Positions 9,085-18,047 of a DNA stretch of 64,000 bases are shown here, one piece after another. The stretch's first letter is position 1. Every line of letters begins with the position of its first letter. The stretch comes from Desulfonispora thiosulfatigenes DSM 11270 (GTDB lineage: Bacteria > Bacillota > Peptococcia > Peptococcales > Desulfonisporaceae). Below the pieces are notes generated by a model. The model was not told the DNA's origin and made no database searches. It worked only from the letters and a program-made list of their open reading frames with translations. The position numbers and the translations under genes were made by a program. Location of the stretch: contig NZ_FWWT01000022.1 of NCBI RefSeq assembly GCF_900176035.1, forward strand, positions 372,001 to 436,000, in the 5' to 3' direction.

Positions 9085-10503
9085 CTAATTTACCCCCTTT
9101 CTGATAAATCTATCAATATCATCTAAGTTTTTAACAGTTTCAGCTGATTCTTTTTTAAGTCTTTCTAATTCTATTGAAACGTCTTCTACCCATGGATGAT
9201 TAGCCACTATCGTTTCATCACTAATTACTCCTTTTGATTGAGAAGCTATTTCTACATCTTCCTTATTATTAGTAATCATAGTCTTTCTAAAAGTAACTTG
9301 TACTATGGTATTATCATAATTTCTATTTTCAACAATATTAATATACTCTGTAGTAAACCACAAAATCCTTTTTAGAGATTTTCTAAATTTTCTTTCCATG
9401 ATAGATGCTTTTAGATCCAATAAAGAATATAAAAATTTAAGAGATACTCCTGAGGGGCTATTGCCAAATCTATCCGTTTTCATGTTTACGCCCTGACCAA
9501 ATATAAATATATTCTCTTCCAACCTATCAACCATTTCTTTTTTAGCTTCTATTGGTATATTTAATTCTAATTTATCCACCCCAGAACCAGTTTCAGCTGA
9601 TACTTTAATAGCTTTGTAATACCTTAAATTTTCTTTAAACTCCGCTAAATCTGTTCCTTCATAACCTTTAAGAATCGTTATTATCTCTTGAACCTCAGCT
9701 AAGTTATTGGCTAAATCCGAAATACTAAGATCATATTCGTCAATAAGTTCTTTATAGAACGTTAAATCGCTTAATCTTTCTTCATTATTTGGAAATTCAA
9801 TAAAAGGTACCTTACCCCATCCATAACCAACTTCATTATAATAAAAGTGGCTATCGGGATTGTTTAATTCTATATCATCTAATATAAAATCACCTGATTC
9901 TGTTTCTATATAAAAGGTAACATTATGCCTTGTCCACCATTCAGCCCTAATTCTTTCTTTACCATTAACTTCTACTAGGTAATATCTTAATGCTGCTTCT
10001 AAGTTCTCCTGGAGACTTGTGTCATAGATTGGTATTACTTCTTCAGCTGGGATGATAATAAACTTAAATTTGCCTTCTTCATTGATATATACATGTAGCC
10101 ATTCGGTTCCTTTGTTTGAGGAATTCTTAGCTAACTCTGTTAGGGTATCATCCCATTCTTCACCTAGGATAAGATTTAACCTATTTTCATACTCCTTTTG
10201 GTTTTCTTCACATTGGAATATAACAGGCTTACCAACTAAATATGCTACCTTCTGATCAACCAGCATTTTATGCCAGTTATGAGGTAGCCTATGATTTTCT
10301 TTTGTAAAATCTTCTGTTTTTGCACCGTCCTGATAAAAGTACATTCTTCTTTTAAGAATCTTGTTCTCATTTTTATAATATTTTTCTCCCTCAAGCATTT
10401 GAGATGTATCGTGTTTATTAATTAAATCTTTTATTATAGCTTCGTTGCTAATTTTAGATTCATTAATTATTTTTTGTTTAATAAGCTCATTCCAAGTAAA
10501 CAA
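9085..10503 (-). CDS. Phage portal protein (SPP1 gp6 type)
   Basis: 472 residues. HRLPHNWHKMLVDQKVAYLVGKP near residue 90 and DLSISDLANNLAEVQE near residue 265 are recognisable features of SPP1-type portals, and the C-terminal third includes SPSGVSLKFLYSLLDLKAS. The portal is the dodecameric DNA gate at one head vertex and docks the terminase. It follows TerL by 14 bases. The length is normal. Confidence 0.9.
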   Translation of the reverse strand: MFTWNELIKQKIINESKISNEAIIKDLINKHDTSQMLEGEKYYKNENKILKRRMYFYQDGAKTEDFTKENHRLPHNWHKMLVDQKVAYLVGKPVIFQCEENQKEYENRLNLILGEEWDDTLTELAKNSSNKGTEWLHVYINEEGKFKFIIIPAEEVIPIYDTSLQENLEAALRYYLVEVNGKERIRAEWWTRHNVTFYIETESGDFILDDIELNNPDSHFYYNEVGYGWGKVPFIEFPNNEERLSDLTFYKELIDEYDLSISDLANNLAEVQEIITILKGYEGTDLAEFKENLRYYKAIKVSAETGSGVDKLELNIPIEAKKEMVDRLEENIFIFGQGVNMKTDRFGNSPSGVSLKFLYSLLDLKASIMERKFRKSLKRILWFTTEYINIVENRNYDNTIVQVTFRKTMITNNKEDVEIASQSKGVISDETIVANHPWVEDVSIELERLKKESAETVKNLDDIDRFIRKGVN

Positions 10504-10517
10504 ATTATCACCTACCT

Positions 10518-11795
10518 TTACTTAAGAAATTGTACTGCATTTCCTTTTAAATCAGAAACCTCATATCCATCTAATGCATACCAAATAGCACTAAATGTAT
10601 GAGGATCTATTTCAAATTGGTCCTCTATAATATTTCCATCTTTATCAACCTTGTAGGTTAAATCTTTTAATTCGTCTTTAGTATTAGGACAATTTTCTGA
10701 ACAAATAATTTTCTTAAATCTCTTTACCTTTTTAGTATTTTGAAGCCTACTGCCTTGAAACTTTTTAGCTCCTGTAATATTAAAGCCTTGCTGCTTAAAA
10801 AACTGTATCGTTTTAGGTTCTGCACTATCTGCTCTTATTAATTCTCTAGTTGTTTTAAATTCAGCTATTTCAATAGCTGTTTTATCATCAGTCATTTTAT
10901 TTTTGTAATACTCCCAGTATATATAAAGAATTTTATTTTCATGATCTATGGCTAATCTTATTAAGGCATTATATGAAGTTTCAAATCCAAAATCAAAGCC
11001 GACACGTTTCATATCTTTTGGTATATTATTAATTCTTTCTATAACTTCATAATGTGGCAAAACTATAAATTGAGGCAAAACTCTAACTCCATTAACTCCA
11101 AATCTTCCCTTTCTAGCAATTCGATAAAGATCTAGGTCATATGTTTTTAGTTCCTCAAGTTGTTCTGTATAACTTTTAGGTAAAAATAAATTATCATCAG
11201 CAGTAGAATGATGATAATAAGTATTGTTTTTTATTATATTTCTTTCTTTATAAAGATCTTCGTCATTTAATATATATATCTTTTTCTTTTTATCTTGAAA
11301 GAAATGTTTGTATGACCAATTACTCTGACTAACAGGGTTTGTAGATAATATAAAGTGAATTGATAAACTTGGGTGTCTAGCCCTTCCTAGTAACTCTTTA
11401 TAACCCTCGTATTTTAATTCTGAACATTCTTCTATCCAAATGATTGTGACACCATGAATAGACTTTAATTTAGCAGGCTTATCCATACCTTTAAATATTA
11501 TCTGAGATCCATTAGGGAACTTTATCTGCATTGGAGATGTTGTTATTTTTATTGCATCATCTAATCCTAAATCTATAATGATTTCCTCCAGCAATGCAAA
11601 GCAACTATCTCTTATGGTCTCAAATACTTCTCTAACTACTAATGCTTTTCTTTTCTCCTGCAGTAACTTTAAAATTAGCTTTAAGGCTACATGATAACTT
11701 TTAGAACTTCCATATCCTCCTACAAGAAAATATGTTTTATAATCCCAATCAAATATAAAATTTTCAAAGTGAGGATTAATTTCTTTCTCTATCAC
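10518..11795 (-). CDS. Phage terminase large subunit (PBSX family)
   Basis: 425 residues. The N-terminal ATPase domain has a Walker A-like [11 protein letters not shown] near residue 26 and a Walker [13 protein letters not shown] near residue 115. A coupling STNP follows at about 150. The C-terminal RNase H-like nuclease shows GFDFGFE near residue 265 and RADSAEP near 315. It packages DNA into the prohead. It overlaps the small-subunit stop by four bases. Confidence 0.92.
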   Translation of the reverse strand: MIEKEINPHFENFIFDWDYKTYFLVGGYGSSKSYHVALKLILKLLQEKRKALVVREVFETIRDSCFALLEEIIIDLGLDDAIKITTSPMQIKFPNGSQIIFKGMDKPAKLKSIHGVTIIWIEECSELKYEGYKELLGRARHPSLSIHFILSTNPVSQSNWSYKHFFQDKKKKIYILNDEDLYKERNIIKNNTYYHHSTADDNLFLPKSYTEQLEELKTYDLDLYRIARKGRFGVNGVRVLPQFIVLPHYEVIERINNIPKDMKRVGFDFGFETSYNALIRLAIDHENKILYIYWEYYKNKMTDDKTAIEIAEFKTTRELIRADSAEPKTIQFFKQQGFNITGAKKFQGSRLQNTKKVKRFKKIICSENCPNTKDELKDLTYKVDKDGNIIEDQFEIDPHTFSAIWYALDGYEVSDLKGNAVQFLK

Positions 11796-12337
11796 TTGTC
11801 CTCACCCTTTCGCTTAATTACTATTTCAATTGGTTTATCCTTATCTACTCCCTTAACTTTTTCTATATCAGCCTTCAATTTTTCAATCCTTAATTTTTGC
11901 TCTTCAGTAGCTAGATCAGTTTGCATCATTTCCTCATATCTTTTTATCATACTTCTAAGTTCTGACATTGCTCTTGATTGTGCTTGTAGAAAGTTAGCTT
12001 GTTTATCCCAAGCATATTGGAACTCCCATTCTCTTTCTGTAAAGGTATCTCCATCCTTTTCTTTTTTTAGATGTTTTGTAATATCATCTTGGTCTTTTAC
12101 ATACATAATTCTTTGAGCTCTTATAATTGCAGCATACTGAATAGTTATGTTCTCCCAAAGTATATCCAGTGAATCTTTTCCTTTAATTTCTTGGATAATG
12201 CTTAAGGTTTCATTAGGTAGATACTTACTAAAAAAGCCATGGGTTTCAGCATTTTTATTTCCTGCTGGAGCACCATGGCCTACTGCATTTTTATTATTTA
12301 AGGGTGCACCCTTCTTCTTTTTGTGTGCACCTTTTTG
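11792..12337 (-). CDS. Terminase small subunit, C-terminal part (reached by -1 shift)
   Basis: This frame carries the conserved middle and end of PBSX-type small terminases: [19 protein letters not shown], then [16 protein letters not shown], and a long helical C-terminus. It has no ribosome site of its own; the first possible start (TTG at 12355) lies inside the upstream frame. Reading AAAAAAC at 12343-12337 and slipping back one base joins it to the HTH part and gives about 232 residues, near family length. It binds pac DNA and stimulates the large subunit. Either slippage or a one-base indel in the A-run explains the split. Confidence 0.75.
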   Translation of the reverse strand, partial: QKGAHKKKKGAPLNNKNAVGHGAPAGNKNAETHGFFSKYLPNETLSIIQEIKGKDSLDILWENITIQYAAIIRAQRIMYVKDQDDITKHLKKEKDGDTFTEREWEFQYAWDKQANFLQAQSRAMSELRSMIKRYEEMMQTDLATEEQKLRIEKLKADIEKVKGVDKDKPIEIVIKRKGEDK

Positions 12338-12489
12338 TTTTTTTCTTTTGACCAACCATATCTTTTTATCCAGGACTTAATTGTATTTATACTAACCTCA
12401 TATTTCTCGGCTAGGTCTTTATATTTCATACCATATAAATAATCTTGTTTGGCTAAGTCTTTGTCATCTGGATCCCTTATATTTGTCAT
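12298..12489 (-). CDS. Terminase small subunit, N-terminal HTH part
   Basis: 63 residues: [19 protein letters not shown] leads into a helix-turn-helix, [21 protein letters not shown], as at the N-terminus of PBSX/A118-type small terminases. After codon 51 the natural frame becomes a basic non-family tail (RRRVHP) and stops. The continuation expected from the family lies in the -1 frame. The junction is A AAA AAC in the reading frame, the classic slippery heptamer shape, at the end of a run of seven A. Confidence 0.75.
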   Translation of the reverse strand: MTNIRDPDDKDLAKQDYLYGMKYKDLAEKYEVSINTIKSWIKRYGWSKEKNKKVHTKRRRVHP

Positions 12490-12558
12490 ACCACCACCTC
12501 AATCGCTGATTGCTTGTTTGTTTTGGGAATGAAAAAAGAGCCGTTGGGCTCTTGAAAA

Positions 12559-13236
12559 TTAATTTCCTACCGATATTGTTTCTTTAATCTGTAAGTATTC
12601 TATTCTTTCTGATTCAAATCTAGCTAATTTGTACTTCGTAAAATATTTGTTTCCAAATAAATCTTCATAACGAATTTCTATAGGTTCTTCATAGTTAATA
12701 TTAAGAGGACACAAAAAATCCCAAAGTCTTTTTTCAATTGAGATGCCTTTTAAAGATTTATCAGATGGAATGACATTCCCAAATGACTTTATAAATATTT
12801 TCTCTTCATCGACAACTTCCACAACAATCTCTATATTAGTTGCTATGCCTAATCCAATATTCTTTATTTCTAATGAATCTATGTATGCATCACTAGCATA
12901 ACCAATATAAAATCTTCTGTCTACCCTCCAGTTGTTTCCCCTATCTCGTTCTTCTAAAATAAGAATAGGTCTTTCCCTTCTGTATTCCACATTCCTAGCT
13001 TCCTTAACTGTTATTAATACAGCAGTTAAAGTTCCTATTCCTCCTATCAAACCACCTAATAAAGAACCTAAAAATGATGCCCACTCACCGTTAGTTATAT
13101 TAGATCTATAACTATTACCAAAAATGAATTTATCTATCAGAAATGGAATCAGCATACTAGCTATAATCATAATAAGCATAGTCTTTACACCTATGTTTAT
13201 TATATCTTTTGATTTTAAAAAAGTTTTTCTACTCAT
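12559..13236 (-). CDS. Unknown two-helix membrane protein, prophage cargo
   Basis: 225 residues. Two hydrophobic helices lie near residues 17-35 (MLIMIIASMLIPFLIDKFIF) and 50-77 (a Gly-rich FLGSLLGGLIGGIG run). A soluble domain of about 140 residues follows, with a beta-like pattern. The start has a strong AAAGGAGG site. It lies between the packaging genes and a ParA operon in an accessory insertion, with a leader related to that of the next gene upstream. I do not recognise the family. A membrane sensor or effector is possible. Confidence 0.7.
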   Translation of the reverse strand: MSRKTFLKSKDIINIGVKTMLIMIIASMLIPFLIDKFIFGNSYRSNITNGEWASFLGSLLGGLIGGIGTLTAVLITVKEARNVEYRRERPILILEERDRGNNWRVDRRFYIGYASDAYIDSLEIKNIGLGIATNIEIVVEVVDEEKIFIKSFGNVIPSDKSLKGISIEKRLWDFLCPLNINYEEPIEIRYEDLFGNKYFTKYKLARFESERIEYLQIKETISVGN

Positions 13237-13259
13237 ATCCCCCTCCTTTCAACTACACA

Positions 13260-13311
13260 ATTCGGCAAAAGAAGGCAAAAACCTTTCTGAGTGTTTCTAC
13301 ATTATTCCGTA
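13260..13311 (-). repeat. Leader repeat, copy A
   Basis: This block upstream of the two-helix membrane protein gene aligns with 14252-14303 upstream of the neighbouring gene. Read on the plus strand, both start ATTCG.CA, have ACC(C)TTTC in the middle, and end TTTCT.CATTAT.CCG. The two genes may share a promoter type or regulator. Confidence 0.55.
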
Positions 13312-13348
13312 TAAGAAACAGATACCACCTCTAACTTCCTTGATTAAC

Positions 13349-14227
13349 TTACGCTATATCAATTATCTTTAACTTTTTAACGGTTTTTTCTAGTGTTGTT
13401 GTGTTCAGGACTGTCTCTTTAAGGGCATGAACTTCTTTTTCTTGCATGAAAAGATTGCTTAGCAAATCTGCATCAGGTTTATTTATAAAATCAAAATTAT
13501 ATTCCTCATTTTCCCTAAGTTGATAATCATTAGACCTTATAATTTTTAATCTTCCAAAATATTGATTTCCATCCAACCTAAAAAAATTAGCCTTTATCTT
13601 AATTGTCTCGGGTTCTAGTTTTACCTTTTGTTGAAATAAGTTCTTTTCATGTTCCGTTATATTTATAGCTTTAGAATGCGGAAATTTTTTATCAGTAAAA
13701 TTTATAGATTTAACTCCTTTTTCATGATCAATACTTTTAGCCATTTGTTCAAAGTTAGTTTCTGCTTTTTTTACAAATGCTATGGTTTCATTAGGAATAA
13801 TAATGACTGTATTATTGTCTCCATTTATTACATTAAGCATATTATTATCACCTGCTTCTATTGTTATCTTTTCCCCATTTGAATTTGCGGTTAAAACAAA
13901 TTTCAAATACTTAAATCCACTTAAAACCAATTCAAACAAATCCTTAGGAGTAAGTGTACTAACATAAGGAATAGCTAATTGTGTTACAGTAGCTATATAG
14001 ATACCCATTTCAGACACAAAAGACCCATTTTTAAAATCTAAAGTTCTAATTTGAAAGATTTCCCTGTCTTTATCGCTCATACGTTTCTTATGATTTATGG
14101 TTAAATAGGATTTATCAAAAATTCCTTGAAAATTTTTAAGGCCTATTAGTAAATAGTAAAGATTTTTGCTATCATCAAACTGTTCCCCTGTCATTTTAAA
14201 TACAATATTTAATTCTTCTGAATTCAA
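13349..14227 (-). CDS. Unknown 292-residue cytoplasmic protein, prophage cargo
   Basis: No membrane segment is certain, although residues about 75-115 are fairly hydrophobic. The middle has a repeat-like GDNNMLNVINGDNNTVIII, suggesting a beta-turn region. The C-terminal half is mixed alpha/beta with many charged residues. It starts at TTG 14227 after GGGGGG. A terminator-like hairpin and a promoter lie upstream, so attenuation is possible. It probably works with the adjacent membrane protein gene, which has a related leader. The family is not recognised. Confidence 0.65.
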   Translation of the reverse strand: MNSEELNIVFKMTGEQFDDSKNLYYLLIGLKNFQGIFDKSYLTINHKKRMSDKDREIFQIRTLDFKNGSFVSEMGIYIATVTQLAIPYVSTLTPKDLFELVLSGFKYLKFVLTANSNGEKITIEAGDNNMLNVINGDNNTVIIIPNETIAFVKKAETNFEQMAKSIDHEKGVKSINFTDKKFPHSKAINITEHEKNLFQQKVKLEPETIKIKANFFRLDGNQYFGRLKIIRSNDYQLRENEEYNFDFINKPDADLLSNLFMQEKEVHALKETVLNTTTLEKTVKKLKIIDIA

Positions 14228-14251
14228 GATAATTACCCCCCAAATTTTAAA

Positions 14252-14303
14252 ATTCGACAGGTAATTTAATAACCCTTTCCAAATATTTCTGCATTATCCG
14301 ACA
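14252..14303 (-). repeat. Leader repeat, copy B
   Basis: Partner of 13260-13311; roughly 60 percent of positions match by eye. It lies just upstream of the 292-residue protein gene and overlaps the T run of a terminator-like hairpin. It may be an ancestral leader duplicated together with its gene. Confidence 0.55.
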
Positions 14304-14331
14304 AAAAAAGTAGCCTCATGTAAAGGGCTAC
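14302..14331 (-). terminator. Terminator-like hairpin in leader (possible attenuator)
   Basis: On the minus strand GTAGCC pairs with GGCTAC around an ATG-containing loop and is followed by seven T. It lies between a good minus-strand promoter (14368-14395) and the 292-residue protein gene. A 26-codon frame starting MNIVKVALYMRLL overlaps the stem, which is the layout of a leader-peptide attenuator. Alternatively it ends a short RNA of about 50-60 bases. Confidence 0.5.
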
Positions 14332-14367
14332 CTTAACAATATTCATTTTTTCTACTATACTAAGCAT

Positions 14368-14395
14368 ATCATAATTTCCTATTAAAACTCGTCAA
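14368..14395 (-). promoter_or_regulatory. Minus-strand sigma-A-like promoter
   Basis: TTGACG (14395-14390), a 16-base spacer and TATGAT (14373-14368) form a good vegetative promoter reading toward the leader hairpin and the 292-residue protein gene. The remaining space between the divergent genes (14396-14591) is AT-rich and holds three TCGTC-containing words (14388-14417) that could be an operator. TATAAT at 14476-14481 is a possible -10 for the ParA operon. Confidence 0.5.
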
Positions 14396-14591
14396 CAATT
14401 CGTCGGAAACTCGTCATTTTATTTATCGAATTTACTTATTTTTCTGAAAAAGGTGGAAAAAATACCATTCGTTGCTATAATGAAACTATGAATGTGCATT
14501 GTCACGATAATAACTATAATTAAAACAGATACTTAGATTAACAAACAGCAAAGAAAAGCAACCCATATAAATGGGACGAGGGGGAAAAGTA

Positions 14592-15470
14592 TTGACTACA
14601 CATAATAATGCGAAAAACGTAATATCATTTATAAATATGAAGGGCGGTGTAGGGAAAACTACTCTATGTCTTAGCTTGGCTTATCAATTATCAATGGAAG
14701 ATAAAAAAAAGATATTAATAATAGATATGGATCCTCAATTCAATGCTACGCAAACAATGATGGAGCAATATGATTTAGTGGATGAATATTTGAATAAATT
14801 TAGAACAGAAAAATCAATTATTAATATTTTCAAAAGAAAAAAATCACTTACTAATACTAGATCTTCTGAAATAGAATTAAAACCAGAAGATACGATTATT
14901 AAATCTACTATCAATGAGAATTTAGATATTATTTGTGGAAATATTGATATCATTTTCGAGGATAATAATCAAGATTCGATAAGTAAAAAAAGGTTAGATC
15001 TGTTTATTCGTAAACATAAACTTAATGAATATTATGATTTTATATTTATTGATTGCCCTCCTACTATATCATTTTTTACAGATGCTTCTTTGATAGCCTC
15101 TGATTATTATTTAATACCAGTAAAAATAGATAAATTTTCAATTCTTGGCGTTAAGATGCTAGACAATGTTATAGCTTTAATGAAAGAGGATCCAGAAAAT
15201 AAAGTTGATTGTTTGGGTATAGTTTATACAATGGAGGAAAAACAAAAAAAGTTAGAATCGATAAAAGATCTTTTCGAAGAAAATGAACTAATAAGAGATA
15301 ATTATTATATTTTCTCTAATACCATGCCAAAACATAATCATTTACTATCTGGTAGTAAAGGAAATATAGCATACAATTATGATGATACTCGGGGAGATAT
15401 AAGATCATTAAGTAAAGAGTTCTTAAGGGTCTATTTTAAAGAAGGTGAACAAAATGAAGAATGTTCTTAA
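14592..15470 (+). CDS. ParA-family ATPase, first gene of three-gene cargo operon
   Basis: About 292 residues from TTG 14592, chosen because GAGGGGG lies seven bases upstream; an ATG at 14571 has no good site. Motifs: deviant Walker A MKGGVGKTTLCLS, Walker A' DMDPQFNAT, Walker B DFIFIDCPP. ParA ATPases bind DNA non-specifically and position DNA or protein cargo. The C-terminal part is close to plasmid and AAA_31-type ParA. No ParB is encoded next to it. It overlaps the following gene. It is on the opposite strand from the structural genes, in an AT-rich island, so it is probably acquired cargo for maintenance or defence. Confidence 0.88.
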   Translation: MTTHNNAKNVISFINMKGGVGKTTLCLSLAYQLSMEDKKKILIIDMDPQFNATQTMMEQYDLVDEYLNKFRTEKSIINIFKRKKSLTNTRSSEIELKPEDTIIKSTINENLDIICGNIDIIFEDNNQDSISKKRLDLFIRKHKLNEYYDFIFIDCPPTISFFTDASLIASDYYLIPVKIDKFSILGVKMLDNVIALMKEDPENKVDCLGIVYTMEEKQKKLESIKDLFEENELIRDNYYIFSNTMPKHNHLLSGSKGNIAYNYDDTRGDIRSLSKEFLRVYFKEGEQNEECS

Positions 15471-15840
15471 GAAGCATAATTCCGAACTTTATATAGAAGC
15501 TATTGGACTGAATTCACTTATTCTTTTATCAAAGGATCTATTCCCTTCAAATGATGATCTAAAGAGCTACACAGATGAAATTATTAAAATCGAACTAAAA
15601 AACTACTTATTCAAATCCAGAACATTACTAGTTGCAAAAATAAATAAGTATATTTATGACTTAGAAGTTGATGAAATTAAGACTCTTTACAAAAACATGA
15701 ATAATTATTTAATCAACAAAGATGGTAAGAGCGATAAAGACAATGATAACAATAAAAATAATAGAGATGAAAATAATAAAATTAATAATAAAAAAAATAA
15801 ATCTAAGGATAATTTAAAAACATGGTTAGAAAACATTTAG
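15454..15840 (+). CDS. Unknown small protein with Asn/Lys/Asp-rich tail, ParA partner
   Basis: 128 residues from ATG 15454, with GAAGGTG seven bases upstream and a 17-base overlap with the ParA gene. The first 85 residues are helical (YIEAIGLNSLILLSKDLFP). Residues about 93-118 are a low-complexity Asp/Asn/Lys tract (KSDKDNDNNKNN). The end, DNLKTWLENI, is coded in the overlap with the third gene. The position is that of a ParB- or adaptor-like partner, but no DNA-binding motif is visible. Confidence 0.65.
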   Translation: MKNVLKKHNSELYIEAIGLNSLILLSKDLFPSNDDLKSYTDEIIKIELKNYLFKSRTLLVAKINKYIYDLEVDEIKTLYKNMNNYLINKDGKSDKDNDNNKNNRDENNKINNKKNKSKDNLKTWLENI

Positions 15841-16523
15841 TTGACAAAAAAACTACAGAAGTTTTATTAAGTCCATACAAAGATATGATTACTGAGTATA
15901 AAGAATATATGGTTAAAAATATTAATGATACAAGAGGTAGTTATGACAAAGTAATAAATATCGGCAAATCATTAGTAATAATAAAAGAATACGTTTTTTC
16001 AGATAAATTTAAAGATGAGTATTTTTCTACATTACTAATATCTGATATAAATAGCTGTCTGTATTGTATTAGAAATAATTTACCCAAACGTTTCTTTTAC
16101 TTTTCTTTTAGAGGGTGTATAGAATCCTTCGCTAGATTAAATATTATCGAGAAGTCATCTAAGATAGTAGACAATGTATTTAAAGACTTTAAAAAACAAA
16201 ATAAGCATATTATTGCCGATAATGAATTTTATCAAGATTTTTTTTCTGTAATTAAATCAAAATATACTATTTCTTCAGGATATGTTCATGGCAGCATGAA
16301 TGCAAATCTATCCTTAAAAGAGTCTATTGAAGACTTTCATAATTCTAACTCTCATAGAGATACTCAAGAAATGATAGAGGATTTGGAAAAAATAGTAGAA
16401 TTAATAAAAAAATTCTATTTAAAAAAAGATACAAACCTTTCAATATTGAAGCATGCATACCACAGGAGAATTATTATCTTAAAATATTTATTAACTAATT
16501 CCGAAGTGAGACAATTATTTTAA
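15822..16523 (+). CDS. Unknown helical protein, third gene of ParA operon
   Basis: 233 residues, all-helical by pattern, overlapping the previous gene by 19 bases. RGCIESFARLN near residue 97 and SSGYVHGSMNANLS near 150 are reminiscent of DUF5677/Cthe_2314-type HEPN-like proteins, in which a conserved YVHG follows long helices. A full Rx4-6H nuclease motif is not seen, so ribonuclease activity is not supported. A terminator follows 14 bases later, closing the operon. The function is unknown; the tight overlaps argue for a complex with the ParA ATPase. Confidence 0.65.
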   Translation: MVRKHLVDKKTTEVLLSPYKDMITEYKEYMVKNINDTRGSYDKVINIGKSLVIIKEYVFSDKFKDEYFSTLLISDINSCLYCIRNNLPKRFFYFSFRGCIESFARLNIIEKSSKIVDNVFKDFKKQNKHIIADNEFYQDFFSVIKSKYTISSGYVHGSMNANLSLKESIEDFHNSNSHRDTQEMIEDLEKIVELIKKFYLKKDTNLSILKHAYHRRIIILKYLLTNSEVRQLF

Positions 16524-16536
16524 CTTGCTATAATTT

Positions 16537-16573
16537 AAAACTAATCTTTTTTTGATTAAAGATTAGTTTTTTT
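16537..16573 (+). terminator. Rho-independent terminator of ParA operon
   Basis: A 13-bp stem, AAAACTAATCTTT with AAAGATTAGTTTT, around an eight-base loop, followed by seven T on the plus strand. Between here and 16769 I see only another A/T hairpin (16729-16763) that may end the minus-strand regulator gene. Confidence 0.85.
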
Positions 16574-16769
16574 ATTTGTTTATATACGAACACTTACTCG
16601 TTAAAATGATTTTATCCCAGTAAAATAGATACTTTTTGCTAGATCTACGCCATGGTTACTTATAACAATTAACCAATATATACCCAATATGCTGTATATT
16701 GTCTTTTCGAAAATCCTGAACAACTAACCTTATTTTCAAAAATCTCAAATTTGAAAATAGGTCTTAGTA

Positions 16770-17297
16770 TTAAGCCCTAACCTTCAAAAATTCATGAAAC
16801 CTACTAAGAATCCTTTCCCTAGTTCTCCGTACTGTTGCCTCACCACAATTTAAAGTTATGCCAACTCCAATGTTAGAGCGTTGATACAAGTAGCACTGTT
16901 CAAACACAGCTTTTTCAAAATCATCTAAATGTGTATTTGCTATATACTCAACCCAATCAATTTTGCTTTCAAGTTGCATAATCCGACACTTTAATTTAAT
17001 CTTTATTTTTCTAAGATTTTGTATTTTCTCAAATATTTTTGCTTGATTCATTTCGTACATATAGCTTGCCCGTTCAATTGGAGTAAATTCAGAAGAACCT
17101 CCATGTCCACCTCCTGGGGTAAACCTCATTTGCCCAGGGGAAGGGAGTAGATCTTCTTTTTCTGCGAGTATTCCACGAAATTCTCGTATCTCTTTTTCTA
17201 TTTTTTCTGCTGCTACATAAAGACCCTCTAGTCTTTGTTTATTCTTCCAAAACCTCTTAAGAGAGTTTTCTAGCTGCCTTTTTGTATCTTTATTCAT
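16770..17297 (-). CDS. ArpU/RinA-like phage late-gene regulator
   Basis: 175 residues. The N-terminal half is a coiled coil (FWKNKQRLEGLYVAAEKIEKE). The C-terminal half has LDDFEKAVFEQCYL and a helix-turn-helix TLNCGEATVRRTRERILSRF, like sigma region 4-type late regulators (RinA, ArpU, Xpf). It lies at the end of the early block and upstream, in transcription terms, of the packaging genes. It would switch on head and tail genes during induction. The cargo insertion separates it from its likely target, the terminase promoter. Confidence 0.7.
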   Translation of the reverse strand: MNKDTKRQLENSLKRFWKNKQRLEGLYVAAEKIEKEIREFRGILAEKEDLLPSPGQMRFTPGGGHGGSSEFTPIERASYMYEMNQAKIFEKIQNLRKIKIKLKCRIMQLESKIDWVEYIANTHLDDFEKAVFEQCYLYQRSNIGVGITLNCGEATVRRTRERILSRFHEFLKVRA

Positions 17298-17345
17298 ATC
17301 CCTTCCCCCTGTTCAATATTTGAATATATAATCTTTATAAGTACA

Positions 17346-17495
17346 TTATTTCAAACTATTTTCTTCTTTTTTAAAAGAATATATATATTTCCCGTCAATA
17401 ATTTGTACATAACTTCCTTTGGACTCTTCTTCCCGAACAATGTTGATTTTTTCTTTAAAGTTTTTAAACGGAATCATCTTAACAACTACTCCCAT
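17346..17495 (-). CDS. Small unknown phage protein, 49 residues
   Basis: ATG at 17495 follows GGGGTGATTTT. The peptide starts MGVVVKMIPFKNFKEKIN and ends YIYSFKKEENSLK. It is basic and has no motif. Its position in a row of tightly spaced early genes and its good ribosome site support translation. Confidence 0.55.
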   Translation of the reverse strand: MGVVVKMIPFKNFKEKINIVREEESKGSYVQIIDGKYIYSFKKEENSLK

Positions 17496-17511
17496 AAAAT
17501 CACCCCTAAAC

Positions 17512-17904
17512 TTATTCCTCCACAAAATTAATGTCTGGATATTTGAATAAAAGCATTTTCTTTTTTAAGAGATACTCTTTAGTTCTAAACCCTTTTGTGT
17601 CTATGTATTCAATTTTGTCATTTGGATAAATAACTTTAAAATCAGCTCTATATGTTATCGGTCTAATCTTTTTACCGTCTTTATTTCTATACCCTGGCTG
17701 TAATTCAAACTCAGGTTGTAGTTCAAAATCTTTTATTTCTCCAGCTCTTTTTAATAGTTTTAATTCACTATATTTTCTAGCTTCTTTTACGCTATCAAAA
17801 GTTATGCCGTCTATTTCTTTTTTTCTGGACCCGTACTTTGACTTTGATTTTTTAGTTTTAACTATTCCTAGCTGCTCTGCCATTTCTCTGCTGATTCTGG
17901 TCAT
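17512..17904 (-). CDS. DUF1064 protein, putative phage nuclease
   Basis: 130 residues. KYGSRKKEIDGITFDSVKEARKY near residue 23 and ITYRADFKVIYPNDKIEYIDTKG near 82 are the DUF1064 signature. The pattern E...D...DTKG looks like a PD-(D/E)XK nuclease core. In phages it lies in replication/recombination blocks, as here. It overlaps the upstream small gene by four bases (ATGA). The precise substrate is unknown; a role at replication or packaging intermediates is likely. Confidence 0.8.
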   Translation of the reverse strand: MTRISREMAEQLGIVKTKKSKSKYGSRKKEIDGITFDSVKEARKYSELKLLKRAGEIKDFELQPEFELQPGYRNKDGKKIRPITYRADFKVIYPNDKIEYIDTKGFRTKEYLLKKKMLLFKYPDINFVEE

Positions 17905-18047
17905 TTTCTTATCACTACATTTCTTTGAGAAATATTTTTATAATATGGGCATATATCTGCAAAGTAGTACGGGTTCATTTTCTTGCCATTAATTTGGCAT
18001 TTGTGATCCCTAGTGCCAAAATTTTTGCATTCATTGCATTTCGCCAT
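17901..18047 (-). CDS. Small zinc-ribbon-like phage protein, 48 residues
   Basis: MAKCNECKNFGTRDHKCQIN begins with CxxC and a later Cys, and CPYYKNI adds a fourth, so it could bind zinc. The start ATG at 18047 follows GGGAGGG. It overlaps the genes on both sides (17 bases upstream, four downstream), indicating coupled translation. No function is known. Confidence 0.65.
   Translation of the reverse strand: MAKCNECKNFGTRDHKCQINGKKMNPYYFADICPYYKNISQRNVVIRK

Noticed and set aside
15822-16523. The third ParA-operon protein as an active HEPN ribonuclease
   Set aside because: YVHG is present but no Arg lies four to six residues before the His, so the catalytic Rx4-6H motif is not supported.
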